Below, one piece after another: positions 33,379 through 43,945 of a stretch of 64,000 bases of DNA (position 1 is the stretch's first letter; the number at the start of each line of letters is the position of its first letter). The DNA is taken from the NCBI GenBank assembly GCA_035771165.1, contig JAWNZC010000369.1, forward strand, positions 434,001 to 498,000, given 5' to 3'. A model generated the notes under the pieces. The model was given only the letters and a program-made list of their open reading frames with translations, was not told the DNA's origin and did not search any database. The translations under genes and the position numbers were made by a program. The DNA is from Paragorgia papillata. Lineage: Eukaryota > Cnidaria > Anthozoa > Scleralcyonacea > Coralliidae.

Positions 33379-33618
33379 GTGATGTACATAGGAAGTTTCT
33401 TCCTACAACTTAAATGTCATACTCCAGAAGGATTTGCTCTGATAACATTGTGCTTTGAAGTTAGTCAACACCCAAGTCAACACCACGACGGTGATGGATT
33501 TTCTAAATTGGCAATGCCACAATACAATTTTGGTAAGGAGAGTCTTGTCAAGGTAAGATATTTAGGTGTATATATTTGGTGTGCCGTGTGCATGGGTTCA
33601 TTTATATGTTTGCACTGA
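33379..33618 (+). other. Unrecognised open frame, possibly an exon remnant
   Basis: Lies antisense in the upstream intron of gene B. The product includes VSQHPSQHHDGDGFSKLAMPQYNFGKES and runs into CAAG|GTAAGA, a good splice donor. The gene C copy (55865-56116) keeps most of it but has a 4-bp insertion that shifts the frame before the donor. No family recognised; possibly part of a repeat. Confidence 0.25.
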
Positions 33619-34028
33619 TCACAATGTGCACTGATCAGCATTCTGATCAGACGCTGCATGTGTGTATTTTGACTTATACCAATTCTGCAAAATAATCTGA
33701 TGGGCTCAATGGTACATTGCTGTATAATTTTATTAAAGCTCTAGATTTTTCGAAACATACTAAGCACTTAGAGCAAGAGGCATGATTATTTAATATTTGT
33801 ATATGAATTGTGTGTATATCCTGTCAAAACCCTTGTCATGTCATGTGAAGCGATAAGTTATAATTATAGTAACTTGTAGTTTTCAATTTTATAATTAAAA
33901 AATATAGAAGAAATGTGTAAATACGGTACTCTGTCTATTGTAATTAATATTAAGATTTTGGACTTTCCAGCCTCCTACGCCTTCACAGGCAACTCTGTGG
34001 GCTCTTATGGTGAAGAGGTGAGAAAAAC

Positions 34029-34215
34029 TTGGGTGGAGTTGGCAAACGTGGGTGGAGTGGGCAATCTCGGGTGGAGTGGGTAATTTCAGGTGGAGTGGGC
34101 AATCTTGGGGGGAGTGGGCAATTTCAGGTGGAGTGGGCAATCTTGGGTAGAGTGGGCAATCGGGTGGAGTGGGCAATCTCGGGTGGAGTGGGCAATTTCA
34201 GGTGGAGTGGGGAGG
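34029..34215 (+). repeat. G-rich minisatellite, roughly 18-20-bp unit
   Basis: About ten units of GGTGGAGTGGGCAATCTCG and variants, G-rich on the plus strand. The homologous array at 56450-56612 has fewer units. Confidence 0.9.
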
Positions 34216-34332
34216 AGTGGGCAAGGGAGGTGTCACATTGGCCACAGACTGCGTAGAGTTGCCTGTGGAGTAGGCTAAAGGTTTTTGTCCCATTTGAGGT
34301 AGCACTTCACTTGTGATAGTAACTTCTAGGGG

Positions 34333-34650
34333 AGCACGGGTGGCGTGCACTGTTAGTGCGCTGCCTCTCACCAAAAGTTAAGTCCAGTTAAATGGGGTTA
34401 GTACTTGGATGGGTGACTGCTTGGGAATGACCCCATTGTCGAGCTTGAACATAATGTGAGTAGAGTTGTAGTTGATCTCTCCTGCACTTCAAGGGTTTTT
34501 CGCCGGGTTCTCCGGTTTTCCTCCCACCGCAAAACCAACACTTACATGATTACATCATGGTAGTCATGTTCAATTGGGGCATTTCGCTCTGTTTGACCAC
34601 CAATTGCTATAGGCAATATAAAAGTCATTAAATCTAAAATAAATTTATCT
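34333..34650 (+). mobile_element. 5S-rRNA-derived SINE, copy 1
   Basis: AAGTTAAGTCC, GGTTAGTACTTGGATGGGTG and CTGCTTGGGAATGACC reproduce the internal promoter half of 5S rRNA (A box, intermediate element and C box). A SINE body follows with GGGTTCTCCGGTTTTCCTCC and an AT-rich tail (AAGTCATTAAATCTAAA). The first 5S third is not recognisable, so it is a SINE, not a 5S gene. Confidence 0.85.
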
Positions 34651-34785
34651 TTATATCCTCACTTGATGAGACTGCAGTTCTTTAAAACTACTGGGATGAT
34701 CAGTCAACAGTCAGAATCCTACATCATCAGTTCATGTCTTCGCTTCATACATGCACAAATCAAAACAAAACAAAAGCAGAAATAC

Positions 34786-34975
34786 CTCATGTTCCATGTT
34801 GGCTGAAACAGCTTTCGAGAATACTCTCTTTCAAAGTGATGATCATGAATGAAATAGTCTTCCTGTTATTAGTCGAAATTCGTTTCGTTGTAATGTTTGT
34901 TCGGTTTAACTTCGACTCGATTCCTGGAAGCAGCAAGCACCAAGCCACAGAATAATCTGTGACCAAGCGGAAGTT
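34786..34975 (-). other. Gene B, candidate non-coding first exon
   Basis: On the minus strand it ends CATGAG|GTATTTC at 34786. The same block with the same donor is kept in genes A and C, although the surrounding introns are full of different insertions. This suggests function. It could splice to 33122. The 5' limit is a guess. Confidence 0.45.
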
Positions 34976-35009
34976 TTAAAACCCTTTTAGCGCCTGCGTG
35001 GACTGCCGC

Positions 35010-35030
35010 CAAAAAAGAGCGGGAAACTTT
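35010..35030 (-). promoter_or_regulatory. E2F-like sites upstream of gene B
   Basis: On the minus strand TTTCCCGC (35026-35019) and TTTTTTGGCGGC, just beside it, match the E2F consensus TTTSSCGC or nearly so. The pair is conserved in gene C (57953-57973) directly upstream of the candidate first exon. Consensus matches this short are weak evidence. Confidence 0.35.
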
Positions 35031-35048
35031 ATTTAAGCATGGATTAGT

Positions 35049-36333
35049 CAGTGAACTCGATGTAAGTTAAAACAGCACCAATAATCAGTAAGTGTGAAAT
35101 GCCTAGAATTACCAATAATCGTTAATTTAAAAAAACTAATTCCCAACCCACCACCCCACCCAACACCACAACCCCCCGGAAACCCTAAACCTAGCCATAA
35201 CCCTCCGGAAAAATGTGCCGCCTCTAATATATACCTCGACCGCAGGACCCCTCTAGGATTTTTAGCTTTATGTTTTCAAGTTTAACATCCCGCATGTGGG
35301 ACAGAAAATTACCTACAATTACCAATTATTGGTAATTCAAGGCCGTTTCACACTTACTGATTAGGAGGACATGTTGGTTAAAATGTGATACTTGGAACGC
35401 TAACGAAGATCCAAAAAGTGAGGCAAAAATTTCCAGGCCCCTGCGCGGTTTGCAGGTAGGATTCAGTCTCCCACAAAATGTTTTTTACACGGCCGCCCGT
35501 CTTGAACGAACTGCGAAGGCTCGAAAAGGTTTGAAAAAATTATTTATCAAATTATTAAACGTGCATTTAATGGTTTCCCATTGTTGTGCAGTGCTTTTGT
35601 TGTTTTATTTACTGTATAGCAGTCCGAAATTATACAGTAAATTAAGCTCGGGTCTCGGGATGAAAATAGGCTGAGAAAAGTCAGAAAACAGACGTCTTTT
35701 GCTGGCTAGGATGAAAACAGCCAGCTGAAAAGGTGAGAACAAGAGTGAGAAAGCTATTCTTGTACGAGTTTGAAGACGTATTGATACTTGATCATATCCA
35801 ATGTCATTTTCTTATTTCTGCTCCTTTAATTCTTTGTTCGAATGTGTTAAACGGCATTATGATATTTTAAGAAATAACTGACAACTAGTCTAGATTGTTT
35901 ATTTTTCGCGTTTACTCATGGCTAGTTGTTGTTTTCGGTACGAATGCGGAATGCCGGACGAAAATTTGATTTAATTTCTTCACTGACAAACTTCGTGCAC
36001 GTTTTGTAAAGACAATGACCCTTACTATAGCAACAAATAAACAATTACTGCATAATTAGTTCGGCAGTATAGCACAACCAATTAAAATTTAAAATGTACG
36101 TTTAGCAAAGCGTGATAAAATGGTTCAATAAATAATTTTTCAAACCTTTTTGAGCCTTCGCGGTTCGCTCAAGACCGGCGGCCGTGTAAAAAAACATTTT
36201 GTGGGAGACTAAAATCTACCTGCAAACCGCGCAAGGGCCTGGAACTTTTTGCCTCACATTTTGCCCCACGAATGACTGGACGTTAGCGTTCCAGGCACCA
36301 GGTATCAGATTTTAACTTACATCGAGTTCACTG
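35049..36333. mobile_element. 1285-bp hAT-like element, present in copy B only
   Basis: CAGTGAACTCGATGTAAGTT and AACTTACATCGAGTTCACTG are inverted ends. The 8-bp duplication GGATTAGT flanks it (35041-35048 and 36334-36341). Gene C retains the empty site (GCATGGATTAGTAAAG near 57985). Long internal arms (around GGTTTGAAAAAATT and its inverse near 36140) extend the inverted repeat, and a smaller inverted-repeat element lies at about 35078-35365. No transposase. Confidence 0.85.
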
Positions 36334-36591
36334 GGATTAGTAAAGATTGGATTGGAAACTTGATGGCGTGAGCATAACAACCTAGTTGAAATTCGAACTG
36401 CCTGTAAATACGACAAAGCGGTCACAATACGATAAAATTTCCATCTATTCTTACTCATTTTGAAAGAAAATATCAAGGTTTATTATATGGCACAAGTTAC
36501 TTCCGTTGAAATCGTGTGTTCTCATTGGCTGAGACGCGTCACGTGCCGGCCGGTTATTTTCCGTAATCGACCGGTCGATTACGGATTTTGG

Positions 36592-36803
36592 CAATCTCGT
36601 TCCCAGAGCCCACGTTCCCCACCCGGGAAACGAGAGACTCTGGGATAATCCGTTCACGCCATCACAGGATTCTTGTTATCTAGAAGAAGAGTTATATAGA
36701 GTTCACTGTGTTCATCAGCCAATGAAATATCGATGTGAAACGGATTATCCCAGAGTCTCTCGTTTCCCGCGGGTGGGGAACGTGGGCTCTGGGAACGAGA
36801 TTG
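36592..36803. mobile_element. 212-bp MULE-like MITE
   Basis: CAATCTCGTTCCCAGAGCCC and GGGCTCTGGGAACGAGATTG are inverted over about 60 bp. The 9-bp duplication GGATTTTGG flanks it. An orthologous duplicate sits at 58246-58455, so it predates the B/C duplication. Confidence 0.85.
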
Positions 36804-36834
36804 GGATTTTGGCAGACATGTTGTTTGCAACTAA

Positions 36835-37509
36835 CAGGGGCGCAACTAGAAAATTTCGAGGGCAGGGGTTGAACGCAAAAAAAGGGCAAAGTCATTCAGT
36901 ATTCTAAACAATTTAGGATACTAGATATCCTCGTTATGCTTCTCCGAGAACACTCAACAACCACAACCACACCAACAATCAGTGCCGTAGCAAGGTGTCA
37001 AAAAGTGGGGAGGGGGGGCAGTAATGGCAATTAGTGACCGCATTTGTGGGGGGTCCGGGGGTCCTTCCCCGGAAATTTTTGAAATCTAGAACCTCGGAAA
37101 CACCATTTGCAGCAATTTGAGCGAACTTTTTCATCAAATTCTACAGCGAATATAGTTGAAATTTTACTGTAAAAATGAAGAAATTATCACACCAACATAG
37201 CCTACAGGTTTGCCAAAATTGGTTCATTTTCGCCATGAGATTCGAAAGCTGAGCCCACAAATTCAGAAAAGCGTTTTTTTTTAGGAAAACCTTGGTGTAG
37301 CATACTACAAACTGGATACGAGATTGAAGCCGAACTAGAAGCCTCTGAGTCTCGCCAGATTTGCGGAGAATTGTATTGCGTACTACAACAGACGATTAAT
37401 CATTTGTTTATCTAATGTCTAACCTAGTATTAGAGGTCTCACAAAAAGGGCAGGGCTTAAAAAGGGCAGGGATTGCAACCCCCCCCCTCCCCCCCTAGTT
37501 GCGCCCCTG
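36835..37509. mobile_element. 675-bp inverted-repeat element with CAGGGGCGCAACTAG ends, copy B only
   Basis: CAGGGGCGCAACTAG and CTAGTTGCGCCCCTG terminate it. ACTAA is repeated at 36830-36834 and 37510-37514. The gene C paralogue reads GCAACTAAACAATG without interruption near 58480. No coding content was recognised. Confidence 0.8.
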
Positions 37510-38189
37510 ACTAAACAATGAAATAAAACCGCAAAAATTTTGTGAATTCAATAACCCGAGGACTAAATTATGTATATATGAGTGGGACGATGAGCAATCT
37601 GGCAGTGAGTTTTAGGATTCCGAAAGCGATGACAACAAGAGCAACAACATTGAAAACGATGAGTCTATGTCAATGACAATAAGTGTGACCTCGAGCGTGT
37701 GATAAGGTATTTAATAATATACATGAAAAAATATCTCGACTGTGATTGGCTGATTCCAGTGCAGTTAATCCCAAACAACAGTGCAAAAATCTGTAATCAC
37801 AGTGCAAAAATCTGTAATACAGTGCAAAAATCTGTTATCACTAAGAACCAATCAAATTGATTGTACAGCGGATTTTTCTCGACTCAAAACAAACAAAGAT
37901 GGCGGCGAAGATTCGGCGGTTTTGGGGATAATTTGTTCAAATTTGAAGCTAGTTATGCTTTAATATTGCCAAGTGAAGTACCTACAAGAAGACCAGAAGC
38001 TTCTTTATGCCTCGAGTAAACTTTTTCAAGTAGTAAAGGAAGCGAAGCGTTTTTTAACAAGTAAATATGCGAGGAGTGGACGCCGTGAAACATGCGTACG
38101 TTAAAATGTTAGTACAGTTGTTTTGAACATTTTTTCATGTATATTATTAATAAGTAATAGCATGGTTTCTCGTGCAATTTGGAAAAACA

Positions 38190-38305
38190 TGCACTCGTGA
38201 GTTTTTCAAATACTTCAAATAGCACTCGTCCTTCGGACTCGTGCTATTTTGACAGTATTTGAAAAACTCACTCGTGCATGTTTTTTTCCAAATTGCATTC
38301 GAAAC
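38190..38305. repeat. Long hairpin with a CTCGTCCTTCGGACTCG centre
   Basis: GAAAAACATGCACTCGTGAG...ATAGCACTCG pairs with CGTGCTATTTTGA...CTCACTCGTGCATGTTTTT. This is one of several hairpins with a similar centre but unrelated arms. Confidence 0.8.
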
Positions 38306-38438
38306 CATGCTATTACCTATACAAATGTAAGATGTGTTGTTTCAAAATGCCATATAATAAACCTCTTATTAACCTCGTCCGCTTGGTCATTACGGAAAAA
38401 TATCAAACCTCGGGCTTTATGTACAGACCTCGCCCTAC

Positions 38439-39913
38439 TAGCCTGCGAGCAGGCTCTCTCAACGCGGCGCTGTGAAATGAGAGCCTGCAACAATCCTAGG
38501 GGTAAATCGATAACGCCCACTTAATTAATATGCAAATGTCGCGAATCAAACCAATCACATTCTTCCGGAAGTCTGTAAAATCCCCATTCAAAGCACAATC
38601 CGAAGATGTAAATTTCACACTATCAACTATACTCGTTACTGAAATCTCAAAAAATCTGTTTATAAGAAAGCCAGAAGCAATGTAACGCATCTAACGATTA
38701 TCGGGTATGTAGTTAGGAGTTTAAAATATTTAACTTTAGACTAAAAACATGTAGCGAAACAGTTTAGCGATGCGTGCTAACGTCTTCAGTTTGAATAAAA
38801 TTGAATGTACTAAGATTGAATCATGACAACCTCAGATCTTAGTTTTATAAGTTTGCTATCTCTAATTTGTGGAAGACGAACATAACTTTGATTTTGCAAG
38901 AAACATTGATAAATCGTTATTCGAGATTAGATGTATGTGATTAACTGCACGGCATTCACTGATCCAGGTGATGGCGACAGAATATCGTCAAGATAGCGCT
39001 TCTGGTGTAAATGTGCAAGTTGCAAGAGGTCAAAACGAAGACTTTCACGAACTGCTGTATACGAACGAACATGAAATGAGTTACGCTCCTTCGTAGCTAG
39101 GAAAGGTGCGAAAACTAACTTAAATGAACATATAGACACTTTCAGACGCTTTCAAAGATAGCCGACATATAGAACCAGGTGCGTATCATTATAGTCTAAA
39201 CGGCGACATATTAATAGTTAAGAAATTCAAGTGTTTTATCAAATTTAGCAAGACTTTCCTTCTGGCTGTTGAGTTAAAAAACTGGGTCATTCTGAACTGA
39301 ATAACTGGTAGCCTCGAGCCAGTCGGCTTAGATAATATAAATAATACCAGACGCACTGGCGCACAAATTGGATAATATCAATTAAGTTCCAGACAATAGC
39401 AAGCACAGACATTTTAATAATAGCAGAAAGAAACTTCGTTTGAAAAAGAGCTTACCTCATTTATCAATAATCTTTATTACACGAATTAAGTGAATGTGTA
39501 ATCTCCTCTTATTAATATGTTTTGACGTTTTGAACGGCAGATGACACTTGCTTCTGTATTATAAAGCCAGACACTGACAGACAGAGAGATTCATGGAGTT
39601 TCAATCCGGATCTACTTTGCTATTTCTTTTCTTTTGTTCCACAGCGACGTGTTTTCAAAATATTAAGAGCTACGGCGTCTTTAATAGCCGTCTTGTTGAA
39701 ATATGTCTCACTCCATGCATTGTTGAAGTCCGTAAACAATAACTTTAGAAATAATTTATTCTGGATTAATTTTGTTCGACCAATAGAAACTCGCGGCCGC
39801 CAAATTCGACCAATAGAAATACGCGGCCTCTGACGGCCGCAAGTGATGAAAAAACCCCATGCTTTGTTGCAGGCCCACATTTCACAGCAACAGGAGGGCC
39901 TGCCCGCAGGCTA
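38439..39913. mobile_element. 1475-bp inverted-repeat element with TAGCCTGC ends
   Basis: TAGCCTGCGAGCAGGC...AGAGCCTGCAACAA at the left and TTGTTGCAGGCCC...GCCTGCCCGCAGGCTA at the right. TCGCCCTAC is duplicated at both flanks (38430-38438 and 39914-39922). The end sequence matches the 65-bp hairpin element at 48634. No transposase. Confidence 0.8.
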
Positions 39914-40001
39914 TCGCCCTACGGGCTCGGTCTGTACTGTCAAGACATCGGTCTGATATTTTTCCGTAATGACCTCGCTCTCGGTTAATAAGAAGTTATT
40001 A

Positions 40002-40253
40002 CTGCAGTCGTTGGCACCTAAGCGTGTACAGCGCCCGTCAAAACATGTTTTATGTCAACGTCAAAGTTGAATGTTTACCTTGCAAACGTATTAGATACAT
40101 TTGAACCAATGCATTATTGTCACATGAATCAGTGCCCTTAGCCAATCACGTCTCGCCAATCCCACGGTGTTGATTTCAAAACGGTTAACTTTGGCTTAAA
40201 TTTAGAACATGTTTTGACGGGCGGTGTACACGCTTAGGTGCCAACGACTGCAG
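40002..40253. mobile_element. 252-bp MITE, CTGCAGTCGTTGGCACC ends
   Basis: The first 50 bp (CTGCAGTCGTTGGCACCTAA...CAAAACATGTT) are inverted at the right end. TTA flanks both sides, consistent with PIF/Harbinger. A left-truncated duplicate is at about 58807-59044. Confidence 0.8.
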
Positions 40254-40571
40254 TTAAAATATGCATCCCAAATTCCAAGGAAAACAAAGTACTATTTTGG
40301 GACGCCAGTTTCTTTGAAACAACACAATAAAACATCAAAACAAAGATCAACAACGTTTACCTCGAACACTCGATTGTGGCTTAGGCAGGATTGTAAGGTG
40401 GTAAAATCATTTGAAACGTCAACATAGTCATCTGAATGTGAGAACATGAAGAATTTGATGAAAAGTTCACTTAAAAACCTCAGTAAAACAAGCATATTCA
40501 CGCCATTCGCATGACATCACAATTTTTTAACTGAGGTTTCAACCATTTTGCAAACTCAGTAAATGCGATTA

Positions 40572-40815
40572 ATAACAGCGCTGTGTAGTAACGAGATACA
40601 ACGATGCATGGATAAAGTCAGTAAATAGACGTACACAGTACTAAATTTGGAGGGTCGCAATCCCCGGTGGGCATCTCGGGCCGGCAATCATTACACCACC
40701 AAGCTAGCGAGTCGCCAAGGCCTGGCAGGCCAGTCTGGTGCTGGCACACGAAGCGCGATCCTACTCATTTAGGTAATAGTGGTGTTCCTGCTCGACCGAG
40801 AAACTCCTCTCAACC
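40572..40815 (-). repeat. Split direct repeat, distal copy
   Basis: Contains ATGCATGGATAAAGTCAG and TCGCAATCCCCGGTGGGCAT and ends near GTGTTCCTGCTCGACCGAG. It is repeated at 41930-42178 and, in the gene C unit, at 59360-59612 and 61198-61445. Confidence 0.85.
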
Positions 40816-42352
40816 AGGGGGTTACGGTTCACACTACTAGCCTAGTGGAGAAAGAAAGTAAATAATACAAGTACTCACCCATGATGTGGCTGCACAAACC
40901 TGAACCTATAGAAAAGGCGTAGGAAACAGCTGCAGCAGACCCCGCAACATACTGCAAAGTTAAAGCATAACACTGGACGCCAAATGCAATGCAGATCACC
41001 CGACGAGCAAGACCGAGAGAGTTCAAGTAATATATCCTGTCTAAGATAGAACAGCTAGGTTATGAAAGCAACATAAATTGACACAAGAAGACAACGTACA
41101 ATACAAATTAGCAAACAAATTAATGTATCACCTGGCATGCCAGGGAGAGCAAGACTCACGGCGTCTGTGCTCACAGCTTACTCCTTCTACAGAGTAGACG
41201 CGGAGCAACAACGGTGGTGCAACCGTTGGCAAGCCGGGAGAGCCCTCTCCCGGCGCTAGCAACAAAAGGTTCTGCGCAACGAACCTTGCTGAACACCAGA
41301 GGCACATCTGGTGAAGGAATAAAGAGGCTCCAAGATTACAGTGGGAAGTGGGAGTGGTGTAGAGGGCGCACAGACGTGATAAACCTTAGCTAACGATGGC
41401 GTATCCGTTAGCAGTTGCGGAGGCTTCAAACTACAGGGCAGGAGGCATGTGGATTGGCACTTGCACCACCACGCGAATAACAAGTGAGTCTGTTAGCTAA
41501 TGACCGAATAACAAGGGAGGAGCAACCGTTGGCAGTTGCAGAGGCTACAAACTCCGAGGAGCGTGTGGACTGGCGCTTGTGCCACGACAAGAAACTGAAG
41601 CGTAACTGGCGGCGAACCAGGGGAAGGAGGCAGTCACTGGCGCTCGATAGCACGTTGTGGGGAGGAGGGTGGGAAGAACCACTCGAGAAACGGTGCCAAC
41701 AATGCTGATCCCGGGACCCAGGAAACGCTGACTAGTAGATCCGGATATTGCATCAGCCTTCTAAGCACGCACGTATCACGTGCCTCTGATCAACAGTGCC
41801 CGATTCATTGATCGCTGGAGTGTGACACTTCACGTGTGCCATGCGTGACCAGATAGCCCCAATGAACCAGGGGAGGTGGAGCCACCCAAACAACACACAG
41901 CTAGTTTTAATATTATTTATTGCATAAATCCCATTAATAACAGCGCTGTGTAGTATAACGAGATACAAGGATGCATGGATAAAGTCAGTAAATAGACGTA
42001 CACAGTAATAAATTTGGAGGGTCGCAATCCCCGGTGGGCATCTCGGGCCGGCAATCATTACACCACCAAGCTAGCGAGTCGCCAAGGCCTGGCAGACTAG
42101 TCTGGTGCTGGCATACGAAGCACGATCCTACTCATTTTGGTAATAGTGGTGTTCCTGCGCGACCGAGAAACTCCTCTCCAATGCGACCTCTCCAGCTAGC
42201 TGGAGCGAGGATTTCGAGGAACGCGAACCTCCTCCAAAGGGAGCAGCTGATTGACGATCAAGCCAAGATCCGACCAACGGCAATAAGAGCGTCTGGAGCT
42301 TTGCGTATGTAACGAGGGTATGCGCTGCTAGACCACCGACCGAGGGTCTTTA

Positions 42353-42778
42353 TTATGCTGATGTTGCTGCGCCTATTCGAAAACTGTGGCTGCTAAACGA
42401 AGAACCAAATCCAGCAGCCGTAAATGGAGCGGAGACGACGAACAACGGGCCTGGTGAAATGCCACCGGAACGAGGTAGACCCGTAGGGCAGCCACAGCAC
42501 AAATAGAATACCCGCGGATAGACCAGTATGAAGGATGACGCTCTTGCGGACGATAAGACAGCGACGATACCACCGGAATCAATGCCAGTGCAGGCATCGG
42601 AGACTGAGGATCGAATTAGGAAGAGGGATAAGTAAACTTTTACACGCGGAGAAAACCAAGAAACGAAAACGAGAAGCATCAGCGGAGGTGTTGAGATGAC
42701 CTGTAACCGAAACCGAAACCAGCTACGGCCCCAGAGAGCACGGATGACGTGTGTTGTTAGGGCGCTGCCTCTCACCAA
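42353..42778 (-). pseudogene. YR retroelement tyrosine recombinase fragment
   Basis: SSHSFRIGAATSA is the HxxR box of YR-retroelement recombinases. Upstream is PGPLFVV...AAGFGSSFS, typical of the preceding strands. After a shift near 42345 the frame continues GRWSSSAYPRYIRKAPDAL, with the catalytic tyrosine region. Broken by frameshifts. Confidence 0.75.
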
Positions 42779-43010
42779 TAGTTAAGCCCAGTTGGACGGG
42801 GCCAGCACTTGGATGGGGTGACCGTCTGGGAATAACCCGGTTCTCGAACTTGAATTTCATGTGAGTAGCGTTTAGTTGGTCTCTGCTGTGCTTCGAGTTT
42901 TTTTTGCAGGGCCCGCGGTTTTCCTCCCTCCGTAAAATCAACACGTTAGGTCTTAGGCTCGGGTGATTGGGCGACCACATCCTGTGCTTGCGACGTTAAA
43001 TAAATCATTA
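42745..43010 (+). mobile_element. 5S-rRNA-derived SINE, copy 2
   Basis: AGTTAAGCCCAGTTGGACGG, AGCACTTGGATGGGGTGACC and GTCTGGGAATAACC reproduce the 5S internal promoter region. The body has GGTTTTCCTCCCTCCG and ends AAATAAATCATTACTCATGA. Inserted in the YR retroelement between RNase H and recombinase. Confidence 0.85.
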
Positions 43011-43091
43011 CTCATGAAAGGCGACTACAGGAAATCATTCACAAAATGCAATGGAAGGAGCATCAGAACGAAAGGACCACGGCGATGCGAA

Positions 43092-43534
43092 TCAGTGACA
43101 GTTAAAGGGAGCACCCCCACGCCGGATGCAGGAGAAAACACAGAGAGGTCGGGTAGGAGTAAATTTTGAGCGGAGAAAGCAACTAATGGCATTCCACTCG
43201 TGAAACAATGCCATCCACCATTGAAGTGCCCGACGAAATTCAGCGTTGGGCGAGAACCGTGAACCGGGCCAGACGGTCAATTATGCGACGGAGAAAGTCC
43301 CGACCAGGGCGGACAACTTTACACGCGTGGTGGAGATGGTCAATCACGGATTCGAGCTCTTGGCAATGCTAAGTGCCCGGCCCAACCACAAACGGAGGAG
43401 TGGTTCAAGATAAAAATCCGAAGACCCATGATCGGAAAGTCGTCAAGATAGTGCAGTAGTGGTGTCACCTTGTTGGAGAGGATCCAATGAACTGCTGAGG
43501 CTACGGTATCAAACAGAAAGGGCACAGAACGCAA
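43092..43534 (-). pseudogene. YR retroelement RT/RNase H fragment
   Basis: 43534-43340 reads RSVPFLFDTVASAVHWILSN and LLHYLDDFPIMG (the RT YLDD box). 43280-43092 has NAEFRRALQWWMALFHEWN, the usual RT/RNase H connection motif. It is a truncated and frameshifted copy of the same sequence as 62248-62693. Confidence 0.75.
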
Positions 43535-43945
43535 CCAAATGGGAGGATAAGATCAACGTAACCTTGGTATCTCCACTCCATATACCGAATGGAAAACGGT
43601 CGTCTGGGTGCATGGATTGGAATATTGTGATAAATAGATAGATATAATAGAATAATATAATTATTTATACATGAATATTGAGGAATAAAATGTACACTAG
43701 TATAAGCGTCATTTAATTTGAGAATTAGGCGTTCATGCTATTGCACAAGCCGAGAAAAAGGACGCTTAGAACGAACAGTTCGAGTATTTGGTAGATTCTA
43801 TTGCCGACGTTTCCTGAGACTATCTGGCTTCATATCTAGGCGGTAGCAGTCTGAAGAATCTAGGCTTCGACGTCAAAACTTTCGTGGTACGGAGAAGGGA
43901 CCAGTTACGCGGTAGTGGTGTTCCTGCGCGACCGAGAAACTCCAC

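Larger units (their letters stand above)
20397..43640. repeat. Tandem duplication unit carrying gene B
   Basis: The block from AAGAGACACAACATGG (20397) through the YR-retroelement region is repeated in the same order at 44816-63100: ligase/F-box exon, large intron with the TTAA-type transposon, first coding exon, G-rich minisatellite, 5S-SINE, candidate first exon, inverted-repeat elements and YR element. The offset between first coding exons is 22421 bp and between second coding exons 24387 bp. The differences come from later insertions. Confidence 0.8.
40572..43945 (-). mobile_element. YR retroelement with split direct repeats, copy in the gene B unit
   Basis: In minus-strand order: RT fragment (43534-43340), RNase H fragment (43280-43092), 5S-SINE insertion, recombinase fragment (42778-42353), then a roughly 245-bp block at 42178-41930, a unique stretch, and the same block again at 40815-40572. 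A repeated block flanking a non-coding segment after the coding region is the split-direct-repeat layout of Ngaro/DIRS-type elements. A short piece of the block's start also occurs at 43912-43945. The coding part is heavily deleted and frameshifted. Confidence 0.7.

Noticed and set aside
34029..34215. CRISPR-like array
   Set aside because: The units are contiguous with no unique spacers, and the genome is eukaryotic; it is a minisatellite.
34365..34430. 5S rRNA gene
   Set aside because: Only the internal promoter half resembles 5S rRNA, it continues into a SINE body and has four dispersed copies.
34776..34800. Short coding first exon (ATG GAA CAT GAG) spliced onto the kinase-like domain
   Set aside because: In-frame stops lie between the acceptor and the main ATG, so the upstream exon cannot extend this protein; in gene A the codons also differ.
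42723..42980. Minus-strand 85-codon open frame, also at 61859-62116
   Set aside because: It is the reverse strand of a 5S-derived SINE; its conservation comes from duplication.
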